DNA of 44,059 bases from Alphaproteobacteria bacterium (GCA_009694185.1 SHVR01000018.1:1-44059); one strand, 5' to 3'. Positions 26,180 through 34,037 are shown, counted from the stretch's first letter. Program-made: numbers and translations. Notes: generated by a model not told the origin, from the letters alone.

Positions 26180-26683
26180 ATGGCGGAGGCGACCACCCAC
26201 ACACTCGGCGACCTGGGCACCGCGCTCGCCGGCGCCGGCCAGCCGATGCGCGAGATGGCGGCCCCCTTGCAGCCGGCCGAGCCCAAGATCGACGCCCAGG
26301 GGCGCTCCTATGCCACTGGCAAGCGCAAGAACGCGATCGCCCGCGTCTGGCTCAAGCCGGGCAAGGGCACGCTCACCATCAACGGCCGGGACGGCGTGGT
26401 CTATTTCGGCCGGGCGACGCTGCGAGCCGCCTTGTTGCAGCCCTTCGGCGCGGCCAATCGCGACAACCAGTATGACGTGTGGTGCACGGTGGTGGGCGGC
26501 GGCCTCTCCGGCCAGGCCGGCGCCATCCGGCACGGCATCAGCAAGGCACTCACCTATTACGAGCCGGGCCTCCGGCCGGTCTTGAAGCGCGGCGGTTTCC
26601 TCACCCGCGACCCGCGCGTGGTCGAGCGCAAGAAATACGGCCGCGCCAAGGCGCGACGGAGCTTCCAATTCTCCAAGCGGTAA
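26180..26683 (+). CDS. rpsI: 30S ribosomal protein S9
   Basis: A 167-residue S9. The conserved core begins at about residue 46 with [19 protein letters not shown], continues with [19 protein letters not shown] and ends in the invariant basic tail [11 protein letters not shown] that reaches the P-site tRNA. The N-terminal ~45 residues before the core are an extension common in alphaproteobacteria. It starts 1 bp after rplM. A strong terminator follows. Confidence 0.97.
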   Translation: MAEATTHTLGDLGTALAGAGQPMREMAAPLQPAEPKIDAQGRSYATGKRKNAIARVWLKPGKGTLTINGRDGVVYFGRATLRAALLQPFGAANRDNQYDVWCTVVGGGLSGQAGAIRHGISKALTYYEPGLRPVLKRGGFLTRDPRVVERKKYGRAKARRSFQFSKR

Positions 26684-26711
26684 TCCCGCGAGAGATCGTC
26701 CTATCGGCATC

Positions 26712-26744
26712 GGGGCGTCCTCCAGGGGACGCCCCTTTTTCTTT
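26712..26744 (+). terminator. Rho-independent terminator after rpsI
   Basis: A 9-bp perfect GC-rich stem GGGGCGTCC/GGACGCCCC with a 6-nt loop is followed by TTTTTCTTT. It ends the rplM-rpsI transcript before argC. Confidence 0.93.
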
Positions 26745-26760
26745 GTGTTAGGAGCACGCC

Positions 26761-27816
26761 ATGGCAGACAAAATATCCAACCGGGTCTCCCTCGCCATCC
26801 TCGGCGCCAGCGGCTACACCGGTGCCGAGAGCCTGCGCTTGCTGGCGCATCACCCCAATGTGGCGATCAGGGCGGTGACGGCCGACCGCCAGGCGGGCCG
26901 CCAGGTGGCGGAGATATTCCCCCATCTGGCGCCACTGGCGCTGCCGACCCTGAGCAAGATCGCCGAGTTGGATTGGACCGGCATCGACATGGCCTTCTGC
27001 TGTCTGCCGCACGCGACCACCCAGGAAGTGGTGTCGACCATCCCGGCCCGTGTGAAGGTGGTCGATCTCTCAGCCGATTTTCGCCTCGCCGATGCCGCCG
27101 TCTATGCCGAATGGTACGGCCACGAGCACCGGGCACTCAAACTCCAGCGCGACGCCGTCTACGGCCTGACCGAGTTCCACCGCGACCGGATCAAGCCGGC
27201 CCGTTTGGTCGCCAATCCCGGCTGTTATCCCTCGACCGCCCAGCTCCCCCTGGTGCCACTACTGGAGGCCGGCGCCATCGACCCGGACAGCATCATCATC
27301 GACGCCAAGTCGGGGGTGACCGGCGCCGGGCGCTCGCTGCGCGAGGATTTACTCTTTGCCGAGGTCCAGGACGGTATCCACGCCTATGGGGTCGCCAAGC
27401 ACCGCCACATGCCCGAGATCGACCAGGGCCTGAGCTGGGCCGCGGGCCGGCCGGTGGTGGCGACCTTCACGCCGCATCTGATGCCCATGAACCGGGGCAT
27501 CTTGGCGACCATCTATGTGCGTCTCGCGGGTGGTGCCGCGGCGGGCGATATACGGGCCACCCTTGCCAAGCGCTTCGAGGGCGAGGCGTTCGTGAAAGTG
27601 CTGGCGCTGGGCGCGGTGCCGTCGACCCGCCATGTGCGCGGCTCGAACTATTGCTTCATCGGTGTCGTCGCCGATCGTCGGCCGGGCCACGCCATCATCG
27701 TGGCCGTGATGGACAATCTGGTCAAAGGGGCCGCCGGCCAGGCGGTGCAGAACTTGAACGTCATGCTCGGCCTGCCGGAGACCACGGCGCTCCGCCAGGA
27801 GCCGATGTTTCCCTGA
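26761..27816 (+). CDS. argC: N-acetyl-gamma-glutamyl-phosphate reductase
   Basis: A 351-residue enzyme of arginine biosynthesis that reduces N-acetylglutamyl phosphate to the semialdehyde with NADPH. The nucleotide motif is GASGYTGAE at 15-23. The catalytic cysteine is Cys155 in VANPGCYPST. DLSADFRL and KSGVTGAGR are also family motifs. The length fits the longer ArgC type. The ATG follows GTTAGGAG and lies downstream of the rpsI terminator, so a promoter should lie inside that short gap or reads through. The next gene, gamma carbonic anhydrase, starts 27 bp downstream. Confidence 0.96.
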   Translation: MADKISNRVSLAILGASGYTGAESLRLLAHHPNVAIRAVTADRQAGRQVAEIFPHLAPLALPTLSKIAELDWTGIDMAFCCLPHATTQEVVSTIPARVKVVDLSADFRLADAAVYAEWYGHEHRALKLQRDAVYGLTEFHRDRIKPARLVANPGCYPSTAQLPLVPLLEAGAIDPDSIIIDAKSGVTGAGRSLREDLLFAEVQDGIHAYGVAKHRHMPEIDQGLSWAAGRPVVATFTPHLMPMNRGILATIYVRLAGGAAAGDIRATLAKRFEGEAFVKVLALGAVPSTRHVRGSNYCFIGVVADRRPGHAIIVAVMDNLVKGAAGQAVQNLNVMLGLPETTALRQEPMFP

Positions 27817-27842
27817 TGACCGGCACCACCAACGGAGGAACG

Positions 27843-28379
27843 ATGCAGGGCCTCATTCTGCCTTATCGCGGCCTGGCACCGCGCGTCGCGGCCGACGCCT
27901 TCATCGCGCCCATGGCGGTGGTGGTGGGCGACGTGGAGATCGAAGCCGAAGTGAGTGTGTGGTATGGCGCGGTGGTGCGCGGCGACGTGAACCGGGTGCA
28001 TATCGGTCGCGCCAGCAACATCCAGGACAATGCGGTGATCCATGTGGGCAGCGATACGCCCACCTGGATCGGCGCCTATGTGCTGGTGGGTCATCTCGCC
28101 ATGCTGCACGGCTGTCGGCTCGAAGACGGCGCCTTCGTCGGCATGAAGGCGACCGTGCTCGACGGCGCCGTGGTGGAAGGGGGCGCCATGGTCGCGGCGG
28201 GCGCCGTGGTCACACCCGGCAAACGGGTCAAGCATGGCGAGCTTTGGGCCGGCAATCCGGCCAAGTTCATGCGCGCACTGACGCCCGGGGATATCGCCCG
28301 CATCCCGAAGGCGGTCGCCCTCTATGCCGACATGGCCCGCCACCACATGGCGACCCTCGGCCGCAAGGCGGCGGAGTAG
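27843..28379 (+). CDS. Gamma-carbonic-anhydrase-family protein
   Basis: A 178-residue left-handed beta-helix protein of the gamma carbonic anhydrase/YrdA family. Hexapeptide repeats run from about residue 20 to 145 (VVVGDVEIEAEVSVWYGAVVRGDV). The metal-ligand histidines are in VIHVG and VGHLAMLHG. A C-terminal helix ends ADMARHHMATLGRKAAE. Many family members lack hydration activity, so function is uncertain. ATG 27843 has a strong GGAGGA site; an earlier ATG at 27816 overlaps the argC stop but lacks one. The last ~96 bp are duplicated at 29255-29350. Confidence 0.9.
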   Translation: MQGLILPYRGLAPRVAADAFIAPMAVVVGDVEIEAEVSVWYGAVVRGDVNRVHIGRASNIQDNAVIHVGSDTPTWIGAYVLVGHLAMLHGCRLEDGAFVGMKATVLDGAVVEGGAMVAAGAVVTPGKRVKHGELWAGNPAKFMRALTPGDIARIPKAVALYADMARHHMATLGRKAAE

Positions 28380-28388
28380 GGCGGGCGA
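28293..28388 (+). repeat. Left copy of 96-bp direct repeat
   Basis: This copy is the authentic 3' end of the gamma carbonic anhydrase gene plus 9 bp past its stop. It matches 29255-29350 at 92 of 96 positions, and the last 68 bp (28321-28388) are identical. The repeat flanks the PIN-type toxin-antitoxin pair. Confidence 0.95.
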
Positions 28389-28401
28389 CACCGCGATATG
28401 C

Positions 28402-28437
28402 TATAAATTAAGGTTGGAGAGGTATCCTCATGCAACC
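28402..28437 (+). promoter_or_regulatory. Promoter and start-codon inverted repeat of the PIN module
   Basis: A -10-like TATAAA at 28402-28407 lies in an AT-rich patch just past the left repeat copy. The GGAGAGG ribosome site and ATG 28430 are enclosed by nested arms GGTTG (28412-28416)/CAACC (28433-28437) and GAGG (28419-28422)/CCTC (28426-28429). This could be an operator for antitoxin autorepression or an RNA hairpin limiting translation. Confidence 0.45.
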
Positions 28438-28651
28438 CGATGAGCGACAGGCGCTGATCCGCCAATATGCGTCCGGCAAAGTCACTTGGCATGAGCTGCG
28501 CGAGCGCGGGTTCGAGGATTATGTGCAAGTGCTTGGCGCGCTCGGCGAGCTTGGACTTCGGCCGCCGGTCGCGCCCATGGCGGGGCCGAACCTGGCGGCG
28601 CGTGAAAGGGGACGCGCGATCGTTCGCGAAGCCTTGCGAGCGCGCCCTTGA
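28430..28651 (+). CDS. Putative antitoxin of PIN-domain pair
   Basis: A 73-residue protein with an acidic-basic helical N-terminus (DERQALIRQYASGKVTWHELRERGFEDYVQVLGALGELGL split over two helices) and a short conserved PPVAPMAGPN segment. I do not recognise a named DNA-binding fold. The call rests on context: it is the first gene of a pair, and the next gene, a PIN-domain protein, begins with TTG overlapping its stop (TTGA). That order, size and coupling are those of type II antitoxins. It lies within a segment flanked by direct repeats. Confidence 0.6.
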   Translation: MQPDERQALIRQYASGKVTWHELRERGFEDYVQVLGALGELGLRPPVAPMAGPNLAARERGRAIVREALRARP

Positions 28652-29250
28652 GCAAGCCCTTCAGTCTCATCGTTACCGACACATCTCCCCTGATCACTTT
28701 GGTTCTGGCCGGTTCTCTCGACGTGTTGCTTCGGCCCGGTCTGGCGGTGAGCATCCCGGATGCGGTTTACATCGAAGCGACCCGTGTTCATGGCGCGCCC
28801 GGCGCCGAACAGATTGTCGAGTGGATCAACGCCCATCTCGATAGGGTGCGGATTGTGCCGACGGACATCGGCATCGACCAGCAGCGGCGACTGGAAGAAG
28901 GTCGCTCGATTCGAGGGTTGGGCGAGCAGGCGGCAATTGAGACGCTGGAGCGGTTTTTGCGCGGCGATCCGGCCGCCGAGGCGCTGTTGTTGTTTGAGGA
29001 CAGCGATATCGAACAGCGGCGCGCGTTTGTTGATCAACGGGTCAGCCTGATCAGCACGGGCGATTTTTTGCGGGAGCTGGAGGCGGCGGGGTTGATCCAA
29101 TCGACCGACTACATCCTCGACCAGGCCACGGCCCAGGGCCGCAATGTCGAACGCCAGCGCGCCGCTGGAGACGATGCCACAACGCGCCAGCGTTTGCGGG
29201 ATCAGCTTGTGCGCCGCGGCAAAATTCCGGGATCGGACCGTTCGGCCTGA
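28648..29250 (+). CDS. PIN-domain protein, putative toxin
   Basis: A 200-residue protein starting with TTG coupled to the upstream small gene. The N-terminus SLIVTDTSPLITLVLAG is a PIN-domain beta-strand with Asp11. Further acidic candidates are Glu43 in YIEATRVHG, Glu93 in GLGEQAAIETL, and Asp118/Asp120 in LFEDSDIEQRRAF. This matches the layout of PIN ribonucleases in the DUF3368-like group, longer than VapC and FitB. A basic C-terminal tail (about 150-200) follows the PIN core. The stop TGA lies 4 bp before the right copy of the 96-bp repeat. I infer a toxin role from the pair structure; a stand-alone nuclease is the alternative. Confidence 0.72.
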   Translation: MSKPFSLIVTDTSPLITLVLAGSLDVLLRPGLAVSIPDAVYIEATRVHGAPGAEQIVEWINAHLDRVRIVPTDIGIDQQRRLEEGRSIRGLGEQAAIETLERFLRGDPAAEALLLFEDSDIEQRRAFVDQRVSLISTGDFLRELEAAGLIQSTDYILDQATAQGRNVERQRAAGDDATTRQRLRDQLVRRGKIPGSDRSA

Positions 29251-29254
29251 CGGG

Positions 29255-29350
29255 ATCGCCCGCATTCCCCAGGCGGTCGCCTTCTATGCCGACATGGCCC
29301 GCCACCACATGGCGACCCTCGGCCGCAAGGCGGCGGAGTAGGGCGGGCGA
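29255..29350 (+). repeat. Right copy of 96-bp direct repeat (carbonic anhydrase 3' remnant)
   Basis: A second copy of the carbonic anhydrase 3' end, keeping the original frame (GIARIPQAVAFYADMARHHM) and stop codon. Relative to the left copy there are four substitutions, giving Lys to Gln and Leu to Phe changes and one silent change. There is no start codon or upstream part of the gene. It marks the right border of the inserted toxin-antitoxin segment. Confidence 0.93.
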
Positions 29351-29502
29351 GAGAGACCTATCCGGCTTTGTGAACAAGTTCACAGACACCTTCGGTTGTT
29401 TGGTGCGGAGTGCGGAACGGCGGAGGGGGGATGGACCAATCCTGCGTTTGACCGAGCCAATGCTGTCCGGCGTCAACTTCACGTCGCTGACGGGATGATC
29501 GA

Positions 29503-29626
29503 ATGAAACGGCGGAGCTTCATTGCGCTCTCGAGCGGCGTCGCGGCTTGGCCGCTCGCCGCTCGCACAGCAGGCCGGGAAGCAGGTCCGAGTCGGCATAT
29601 TGCGCGTCGGTTCGCCTCGGCGCCCG
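29503..29626 (+). pseudogene. 5' remnant of a COG2984-type ABC substrate-binding protein gene
   Basis: ATG 29503 begins MKRRSFIALSSGVAAWPLAAR, the characteristic twin-arginine-like leader of the large ABC_sub_bind (COG2984) family. After AAR the frame shifts by one base and continues as QQAGKQVRVGILRVGSPRRP, the expected mature N-terminus. The homology stops at the stop codon of the convergent phaC gene (29627), so only about 40 codons remain. No other part of the gene and no permease are nearby. The 150 bp before it (29351-29502) hold nothing I can identify. Confidence 0.72.
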
Positions 29627-31420
29627 CTACACGTTGCGCATGACATAGCTGCCGGGGGCGTCCTCGATGACGGGCAATTTGCCGTCGCCGGGTGTGCGGG
29701 CCGCCACCTTCCCGCCGCCGAAGGGCTGGATCCAGCGCGCCCATTCCGGCCACCAGGAGCCCGGAATTTGCTCGGCGGCCGCGAGCCATGCTTCCGGGTC
29801 GATCGGCGTTTCGGGATTGCGCCAATGGGTATATTTGTTGGCCGCCGGCGGGTTGACGACGCCCGCGATATGGCCGGACGCGGCCAGGATGAAGCGGGTC
29901 GGCGCGTCGTAGAGCTGGGTTCCCCGATAGACCGTCTTCCACGGCACGATATGGTCCTCGCGCGTGCCGACGATGAAGCTCGGCTGGGTGATTTTGGCAA
30001 CGTCGAGGGGCACGCCGGCGATGGTGATGCCGCCCGGCTTGGACAGCTGGTTCTCGTGATACATGTGGCGGAGATAGAAGCTGTGCATGGCCGCCGGCAT
30101 GCGGGTCGAGTCCGCGTTCCAGTACAAGAGATCGAACGGGAAGGGGTCCTTGCCCAAGAGGTAATTGTTGATCACGAACGACCAGATGAGGTCGTTGGCG
30201 CGCAGCATGTTGAAAGTGGACGCCATGTCGCGGCCCTCGAAATAGCCGCGGTCGACCATGCGTTCGTCGAGTTGGGCAAGCTGTGCCTCGTCGATGAACA
30301 CCGACATTTCGCCCGTGTCGGTGAAGTCCACGAAGGAGGCGAGGTAAGAAGCGCTGGCGAACCGGTGGTCGTCCTTCGCCGCCATATAGGCGAGGGTGAT
30401 GGCGAGCAGCGTACCGCCGAGACAGTAACCGATCACGTTTGCCTGGCGCGAGCCGGTGCATTTCCGCATCGCGTCGAGAGCGGCAAGCGGCCCCTCCTTC
30501 ATGTAATGCTCGAAGTTCTTATCGGCATGGCTCTCGTCCGGGTTTACCCAGGAGATCATGAAGACCGTGTGGCCCTGGTCGGTCGCCCATTTGACGAACG
30601 AATTGGTCGGGCGAAGATCGAGGATGTAATATTTATTGATCCAGGGCGGGATGATCAGAAGCGGCCGGCGATAGACCTTCTCGGTGGTCGGCTCATATTG
30701 GATGAGCTGCATGAGGTCGGTCTGATAGACGACCTTGCCGGGGGTGACGGCGATGTTGCTGCCGATCGAGAACGCTTTCATGTCAGTCTGGCGGATGCGG
30801 AGCTCGCCGCCGCCTTCCTCCAGATCCTCGAGCAGATGGGTGAGGCCGCGCAGCAGGTTTTCGCCGCCGCTCTCCAGCGTCTCGCGCAACACCAGGGGGT
30901 TGGTCGCGACGAAATTGCTGGGTGCCATGGCGTCGACGAACTGGCGCGTATAAAATTCGACCTTGCGGTGAGTGTGCTCGTCCAGGCCGTCGGCATCCTG
31001 GACCCGGGCCTGTAGCCAGCGCGCGGTCATCAGGTAGGACTGCTTGATATAATCGAAGACGACGTTCTCTTCCCATGCGACGTCGCGGAACCGGTAGTCG
31101 CCCTTGGCGGGCGCGGCCATCGGGGTCGTGGTCTCGCCGAGAAAGCGGCGGGTGGTCCGGTGCCAGAGTTGCAAATAGTCGTGCCAAAGCTGGGTCTGGG
31201 CATCAAGCAGCTTCTGTGGCTCGCTCATCAGGTCGGCGGTCATCTGAAGAAACGCCCGGCCGACGCCAACCGAGTCGGTGCTACCCATCGGGCCACCGTC
31301 GCCTTGGCGAGCCAGGAACTCCTTGACTATTTTTTGACTTTTCTCGGCAATTTCTCCGAATCGCCTGGCCAGTTCACTCGGATCGGATGGTTTCGGGTCG
31401 GCCTCTGGCGCGTCGTTCAT
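29627..31420 (-). CDS. phaC: Class I poly(3-hydroxyalkanoate) synthase
   Basis: A 597-residue PHA synthase that polymerises (R)-3-hydroxyacyl-CoA into storage granules. The lipase-box GYCLGG holds the nucleophile Cys333, with Asp489 in GTREDHIVPW and His517 in ASGHIAGVVNPP completing the triad. NPLVLRETLESGGENLLRGL and KYYILDLRPTNSFVKW are class I motifs, and the length excludes class III. The frame is open to 31492, but ATG 31420 has a GGTAGG site and fits family lengths. No phaE, phaA or phaB lies nearby. It is divergent from the OmpA-like lipoprotein gene, and its stop abuts a truncated foreign gene remnant. Confidence 0.95.
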   Translation of the reverse strand: MNDAPEADPKPSDPSELARRFGEIAEKSQKIVKEFLARQGDGGPMGSTDSVGVGRAFLQMTADLMSEPQKLLDAQTQLWHDYLQLWHRTTRRFLGETTTPMAAPAKGDYRFRDVAWEENVVFDYIKQSYLMTARWLQARVQDADGLDEHTHRKVEFYTRQFVDAMAPSNFVATNPLVLRETLESGGENLLRGLTHLLEDLEEGGGELRIRQTDMKAFSIGSNIAVTPGKVVYQTDLMQLIQYEPTTEKVYRRPLLIIPPWINKYYILDLRPTNSFVKWATDQGHTVFMISWVNPDESHADKNFEHYMKEGPLAALDAMRKCTGSRQANVIGYCLGGTLLAITLAYMAAKDDHRFASASYLASFVDFTDTGEMSVFIDEAQLAQLDERMVDRGYFEGRDMASTFNMLRANDLIWSFVINNYLLGKDPFPFDLLYWNADSTRMPAAMHSFYLRHMYHENQLSKPGGITIAGVPLDVAKITQPSFIVGTREDHIVPWKTVYRGTQLYDAPTRFILAASGHIAGVVNPPAANKYTHWRNPETPIDPEAWLAAAEQIPGSWWPEWARWIQPFGGGKVAARTPGDGKLPVIEDAPGSYVMRNV

Positions 31421-31551
31421 CTTACCTACCGTCTTGTTCGATCCGCCGATCGCCTGGCCCGATGGGGTCGCGAGAAGGGGCAGATCTGCCAATTGCCGTA
31501 TATACTGTCCCGCATGGTCCGCGGCACCGATGCGGGGAGAGGTTCGTGATC

Positions 31552-32643
31552 ATGTCTATACCTAGTCCGTGGCGGGGCGCGGTTCAAGGCGCCGGGGCGC
31601 GGCGGCTGGCCGTGTTGTTGCTGGCGGGTCTGGCGGCCGCCGGCTGCGCCGATGTTCCCAACGCCGTCAACCCGGTGTCCTGGTATCGCGGAGCCCGCGA
31701 CGCCATCGTGGGCGAAAACCCGCCGCCCAGCACCCGGCCGGCCGTGGTCCAGCGCGACCAGACGCGGGCCGGGACCCAGGCGTCGGCTCCCTACCCCAAT
31801 CTGGCGAGCGTTCCCGAGGCGCCGCGGGTCGCGAGCAACCCGGCGAGCCGGCAGGCGGCCCAGCAGGGTCTCGCCGCCGATCGCGCCAGTGCCGAAGCGG
31901 CCGATACCGCGTTGCGCCAGGGCACCAGCCCGGCCGCCACCCAGATGACCCGATCCCAGGCCGCGCCGCCGGCGGCACCGGTGGCCGTCCCCAGGGCTAG
32001 GCCCCCGGTCGCGCCAACCGTGGTGGCCCAGGCGCCCGCGGCGCCCGTGGTGGCCCAGGCGCCAGCCTTGCCGCCGGCGAGTGGTGATTCGCTGCAAGAT
32101 GTGCTCCGGCGGAATTTTCAGGCGTCCGGCGGCACCGTTGCGCCGGGATCCTCAGCCGTGCCCCCGGCCGCCCTCTCCCCGGCCGCCCTCTCCCCGGCCG
32201 CCCTCTCCCCAGCCGGGGCGCCCCGGACCGGCCCCGCCGCCCGGCCGCCCATCATCGCCGGGGTGCCCGGGCCGGTTGCGGCGGGCGGGATGCGGTCGCA
32301 TGTGGCCTCGGTCTACTTCACGCCGGGATCGGCCGAACTGCCGCCCGGCTGGCGCCGAGCGCTCAATGAGGTCGTCCAGTTGCAGCGAACCTCGGGCGGC
32401 CGGCTCAGGGTCGAGGGGCATGCCAGCAGCCGGACGAAGGACATGCCGGTCGAGCGCCATCGGAAAGTCAATTGGGACATCGCGGCCCGCCGCGCCGGCG
32501 CCGTGGCGGACGGGCTGGTGCGCTCGGGTGCTAGTCGAGACAGTGTCGCGGTCACGGTGGCGGGCGACAGCCAGCCGCTTTATGCCGAAGTGATGCCGGC
32601 GGGCGAGGAGGAGAATCGCCGGGTGGAGATTTATCTCGAATAG
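31552..32643 (+). CDS. OmpA-like peptidoglycan-associated lipoprotein
   Basis: A 363-residue protein. The lipobox LAAAGC places a lipidated cysteine at residue 32. Residues 33-250 are a long Ala/Pro/Gln-rich low-complexity linker (APAAPVVAQAPALPPASG and three PAALS units). The C-terminal ~110 residues form an OmpA/MotB domain: HVASVYFTPGSAELPPGWRRAL, GRLRVEGHASSRTKD and EENRRVEIYLE, with the usual NxxLSxxRA positions represented by NWDIAARRAGAV. It should span from the outer membrane to peptidoglycan. It is divergent from phaC. A TATACT box at 31501 may be its -10 element. Confidence 0.87.
   Translation: MSIPSPWRGAVQGAGARRLAVLLLAGLAAAGCADVPNAVNPVSWYRGARDAIVGENPPPSTRPAVVQRDQTRAGTQASAPYPNLASVPEAPRVASNPASRQAAQQGLAADRASAEAADTALRQGTSPAATQMTRSQAAPPAAPVAVPRARPPVAPTVVAQAPAAPVVAQAPALPPASGDSLQDVLRRNFQASGGTVAPGSSAVPPAALSPAALSPAALSPAGAPRTGPAARPPIIAGVPGPVAAGGMRSHVASVYFTPGSAELPPGWRRALNEVVQLQRTSGGRLRVEGHASSRTKDMPVERHRKVNWDIAARRAGAVADGLVRSGASRDSVAVTVAGDSQPLYAEVMPAGEEENRRVEIYLE
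32164..32208. repeat. 15-bp tandem repeat (x3) in the lipoprotein linker
   Basis: Three exact copies of CCGGCCGCCCTCTCC encode PAALS three times, followed by a degenerate partial copy. The repeat is in frame, so copy-number change would alter linker length only. Confidence 0.93.
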
Positions 32644-32655
32644 TTTGCCATGCGG

Positions 32656-32661
32656 TATAAA
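32656..32661 (+). promoter_or_regulatory. Candidate -10 box for hom
   Basis: TATAAA occurs 13 bp after the lipoprotein stop and 45 bp before a 15-codon mini-ORF that leads into hom. No convincing -35 is seen at the standard distance. Confidence 0.35.
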
Positions 32662-32700
32662 CGGGCGACTGGAAGTCATGCGAACGAGAGAAGGCTCCGA

Positions 32701-32748
32701 ATGCAGACCGACGATCCGAGCTTGACCCCTTTTGAGGTGTGGGCGTGA
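32701..32748 (+). CDS. Possible 15-residue leader ORF coupled to hom
   Basis: ATG 32701 is preceded by AGAAGG at 6-nt spacing and encodes MQTDDPSLTPFEVWA before TGA. Its stop overlaps the GTG start of hom as GTGA. A translated leader that delivers ribosomes to hom is plausible. It is not rich in threonine, isoleucine or methionine codons, so classical attenuation by those amino acids is not indicated. It may also be a chance frame. Confidence 0.35.
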   Translation: MQTDDPSLTPFEVWA

Positions 32749-34037
32749 GCCAGCCCCTGCGCGTGGCACTCGCCGGGCTTGGCACGGTCGGGGCCGGCAC
32801 GGTCGCGCTGCTGGCCGCCCATGGCGCGCTGTTGGAGCGGCGTTGCGGCCGGCGGCTCTTGGTCACCGATGTTTCGGCGCGCTCGCGCGGCCGCGATCGG
32901 GGCGTCGACCTCACGGGCTTCACCTGGCATGACGACCCGGTGGCCATGGCGCGGCGCGCGGAAGTCGACGTGATTGTCGAGCTGATCGGCGGCGCCGACG
33001 GCGTGGCCAAGGCGGTTTGCGAAGCCGGGCTCGCGGCCGGCCGCCATGTGGTGACCGCCAACAAGGCATTGCTTGCCAAGCATGGGACGGCGCTTGCCCG
33101 GAGCGCGGAAGCCGCCGGCCTGACGCTCGCCTTCGAGGCCTCGGTCGCGGGCGGCATTCCGATCGTCAAGGCACTGCGCGAGGGCCTGGCGGCGAACGAG
33201 CTGTCCCGCGTCTATGGCATTTTGAACGGCACCTGCAATTACATCCTGACGACCATGCGGGAATCGGGCCGCGAGTTCGCCGATGTGCTGGCCGAGGCCC
33301 AGCGCCTCGGCTTCGCCGAGGCCGACCCCGCCTTCGATATCGACGGCATCGACGCGGCCCACAAGCTCGCGGTTCTCGCGAGCGTCGCTTTCGGTGTCGA
33401 GGTCGACCTGGACGGCGTGCATATCGAGGGCATCGGCCGGGTCAGCGCCCATGATATTCGCTTTGCCGACGAGCTCGGCTATCGCATCAAGCTGCTTGGG
33501 ATCGCGCGCCGCACGGCCCATGGCATCGAACAGCGCGTTCATCCTTGCATGGTCAAGCTCGGCACGCCGATTGCCCATGTGGATGGTGTCTTCAACGCCG
33601 TGGTGGCCGAGGGCGATTTCGTCGGCTCGACCGTCTTTCAGGGCCGCGGCGCCGGGGCCAAGCCCACGGCCTCGGCTGTCGTCAGTGACCTGATCGACAT
33701 CGCCCGCGGGCGCCGGACGCCGACCTTCTCGGTTGCCGCCGTCGATCTGGCGCCCATGCGCCGCTCGCCCATGGCCCGCCATGTCGGCGCCTATTATCTC
33801 CGCCTGATGGTGATCGACCGGCCGGGCGTGTTCGGGGCCGTGGCGGTGGCGCTCGGCGAAGCGGGCGTATCGATCGAATCCGTCTTGCAACGCGGCCGCG
33901 ACCCGAACGAAGTGGTGCCGGTGGTCATGATCACCCACGATACGGAAGAACAGGCGATGCTGGCGGCACTTGAGCGCATCGCCGCCCTGGACGCGGTGGT
34001 CGAGCCGCCCACGGTTATCCGCATCGAAACTTTGTGA
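32745..34037 (+). CDS. hom: Homoserine dehydrogenase
   Basis: A 430-residue NAD(P)-dependent enzyme reducing aspartate semialdehyde to homoserine, the branch point to threonine and methionine. LRVALAGLGTVGAGTVALL is the nucleotide site. HVVTANKALLAKHG, GILNGTCNYILT, FAEADPAFDIDGIDAAHKL and DELGYRIKLLG are substrate and catalytic motifs. A C-terminal ACT domain (about 350-425, YYLRLMVIDRPGVFGAVAVAL) suggests feedback control by threonine. GTG 32745 is preferred over GTG 32739 because a GAGG site lies 7 nt upstream. It makes the precursor used (after acetylation) by MetY, encoded elsewhere in the window. glpX follows after 11 bp. Confidence 0.95.
   Translation: MSQPLRVALAGLGTVGAGTVALLAAHGALLERRCGRRLLVTDVSARSRGRDRGVDLTGFTWHDDPVAMARRAEVDVIVELIGGADGVAKAVCEAGLAAGRHVVTANKALLAKHGTALARSAEAAGLTLAFEASVAGGIPIVKALREGLAANELSRVYGILNGTCNYILTTMRESGREFADVLAEAQRLGFAEADPAFDIDGIDAAHKLAVLASVAFGVEVDLDGVHIEGIGRVSAHDIRFADELGYRIKLLGIARRTAHGIEQRVHPCMVKLGTPIAHVDGVFNAVVAEGDFVGSTVFQGRGAGAKPTASAVVSDLIDIARGRRTPTFSVAAVDLAPMRRSPMARHVGAYYLRLMVIDRPGVFGAVAVALGEAGVSIESVLQRGRDPNEVVPVVMITHDTEEQAMLAALERIAALDAVVEPPTVIRIETL

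Noticed and set aside
29144-29341. A 65-codon frame ending in the carbonic anhydrase tail as a new gene
   Set aside because: Its first half is an out-of-frame reading of the PIN gene and its second half is the duplicated carbonic anhydrase end. There is no ribosome site, so it is a junction artefact.
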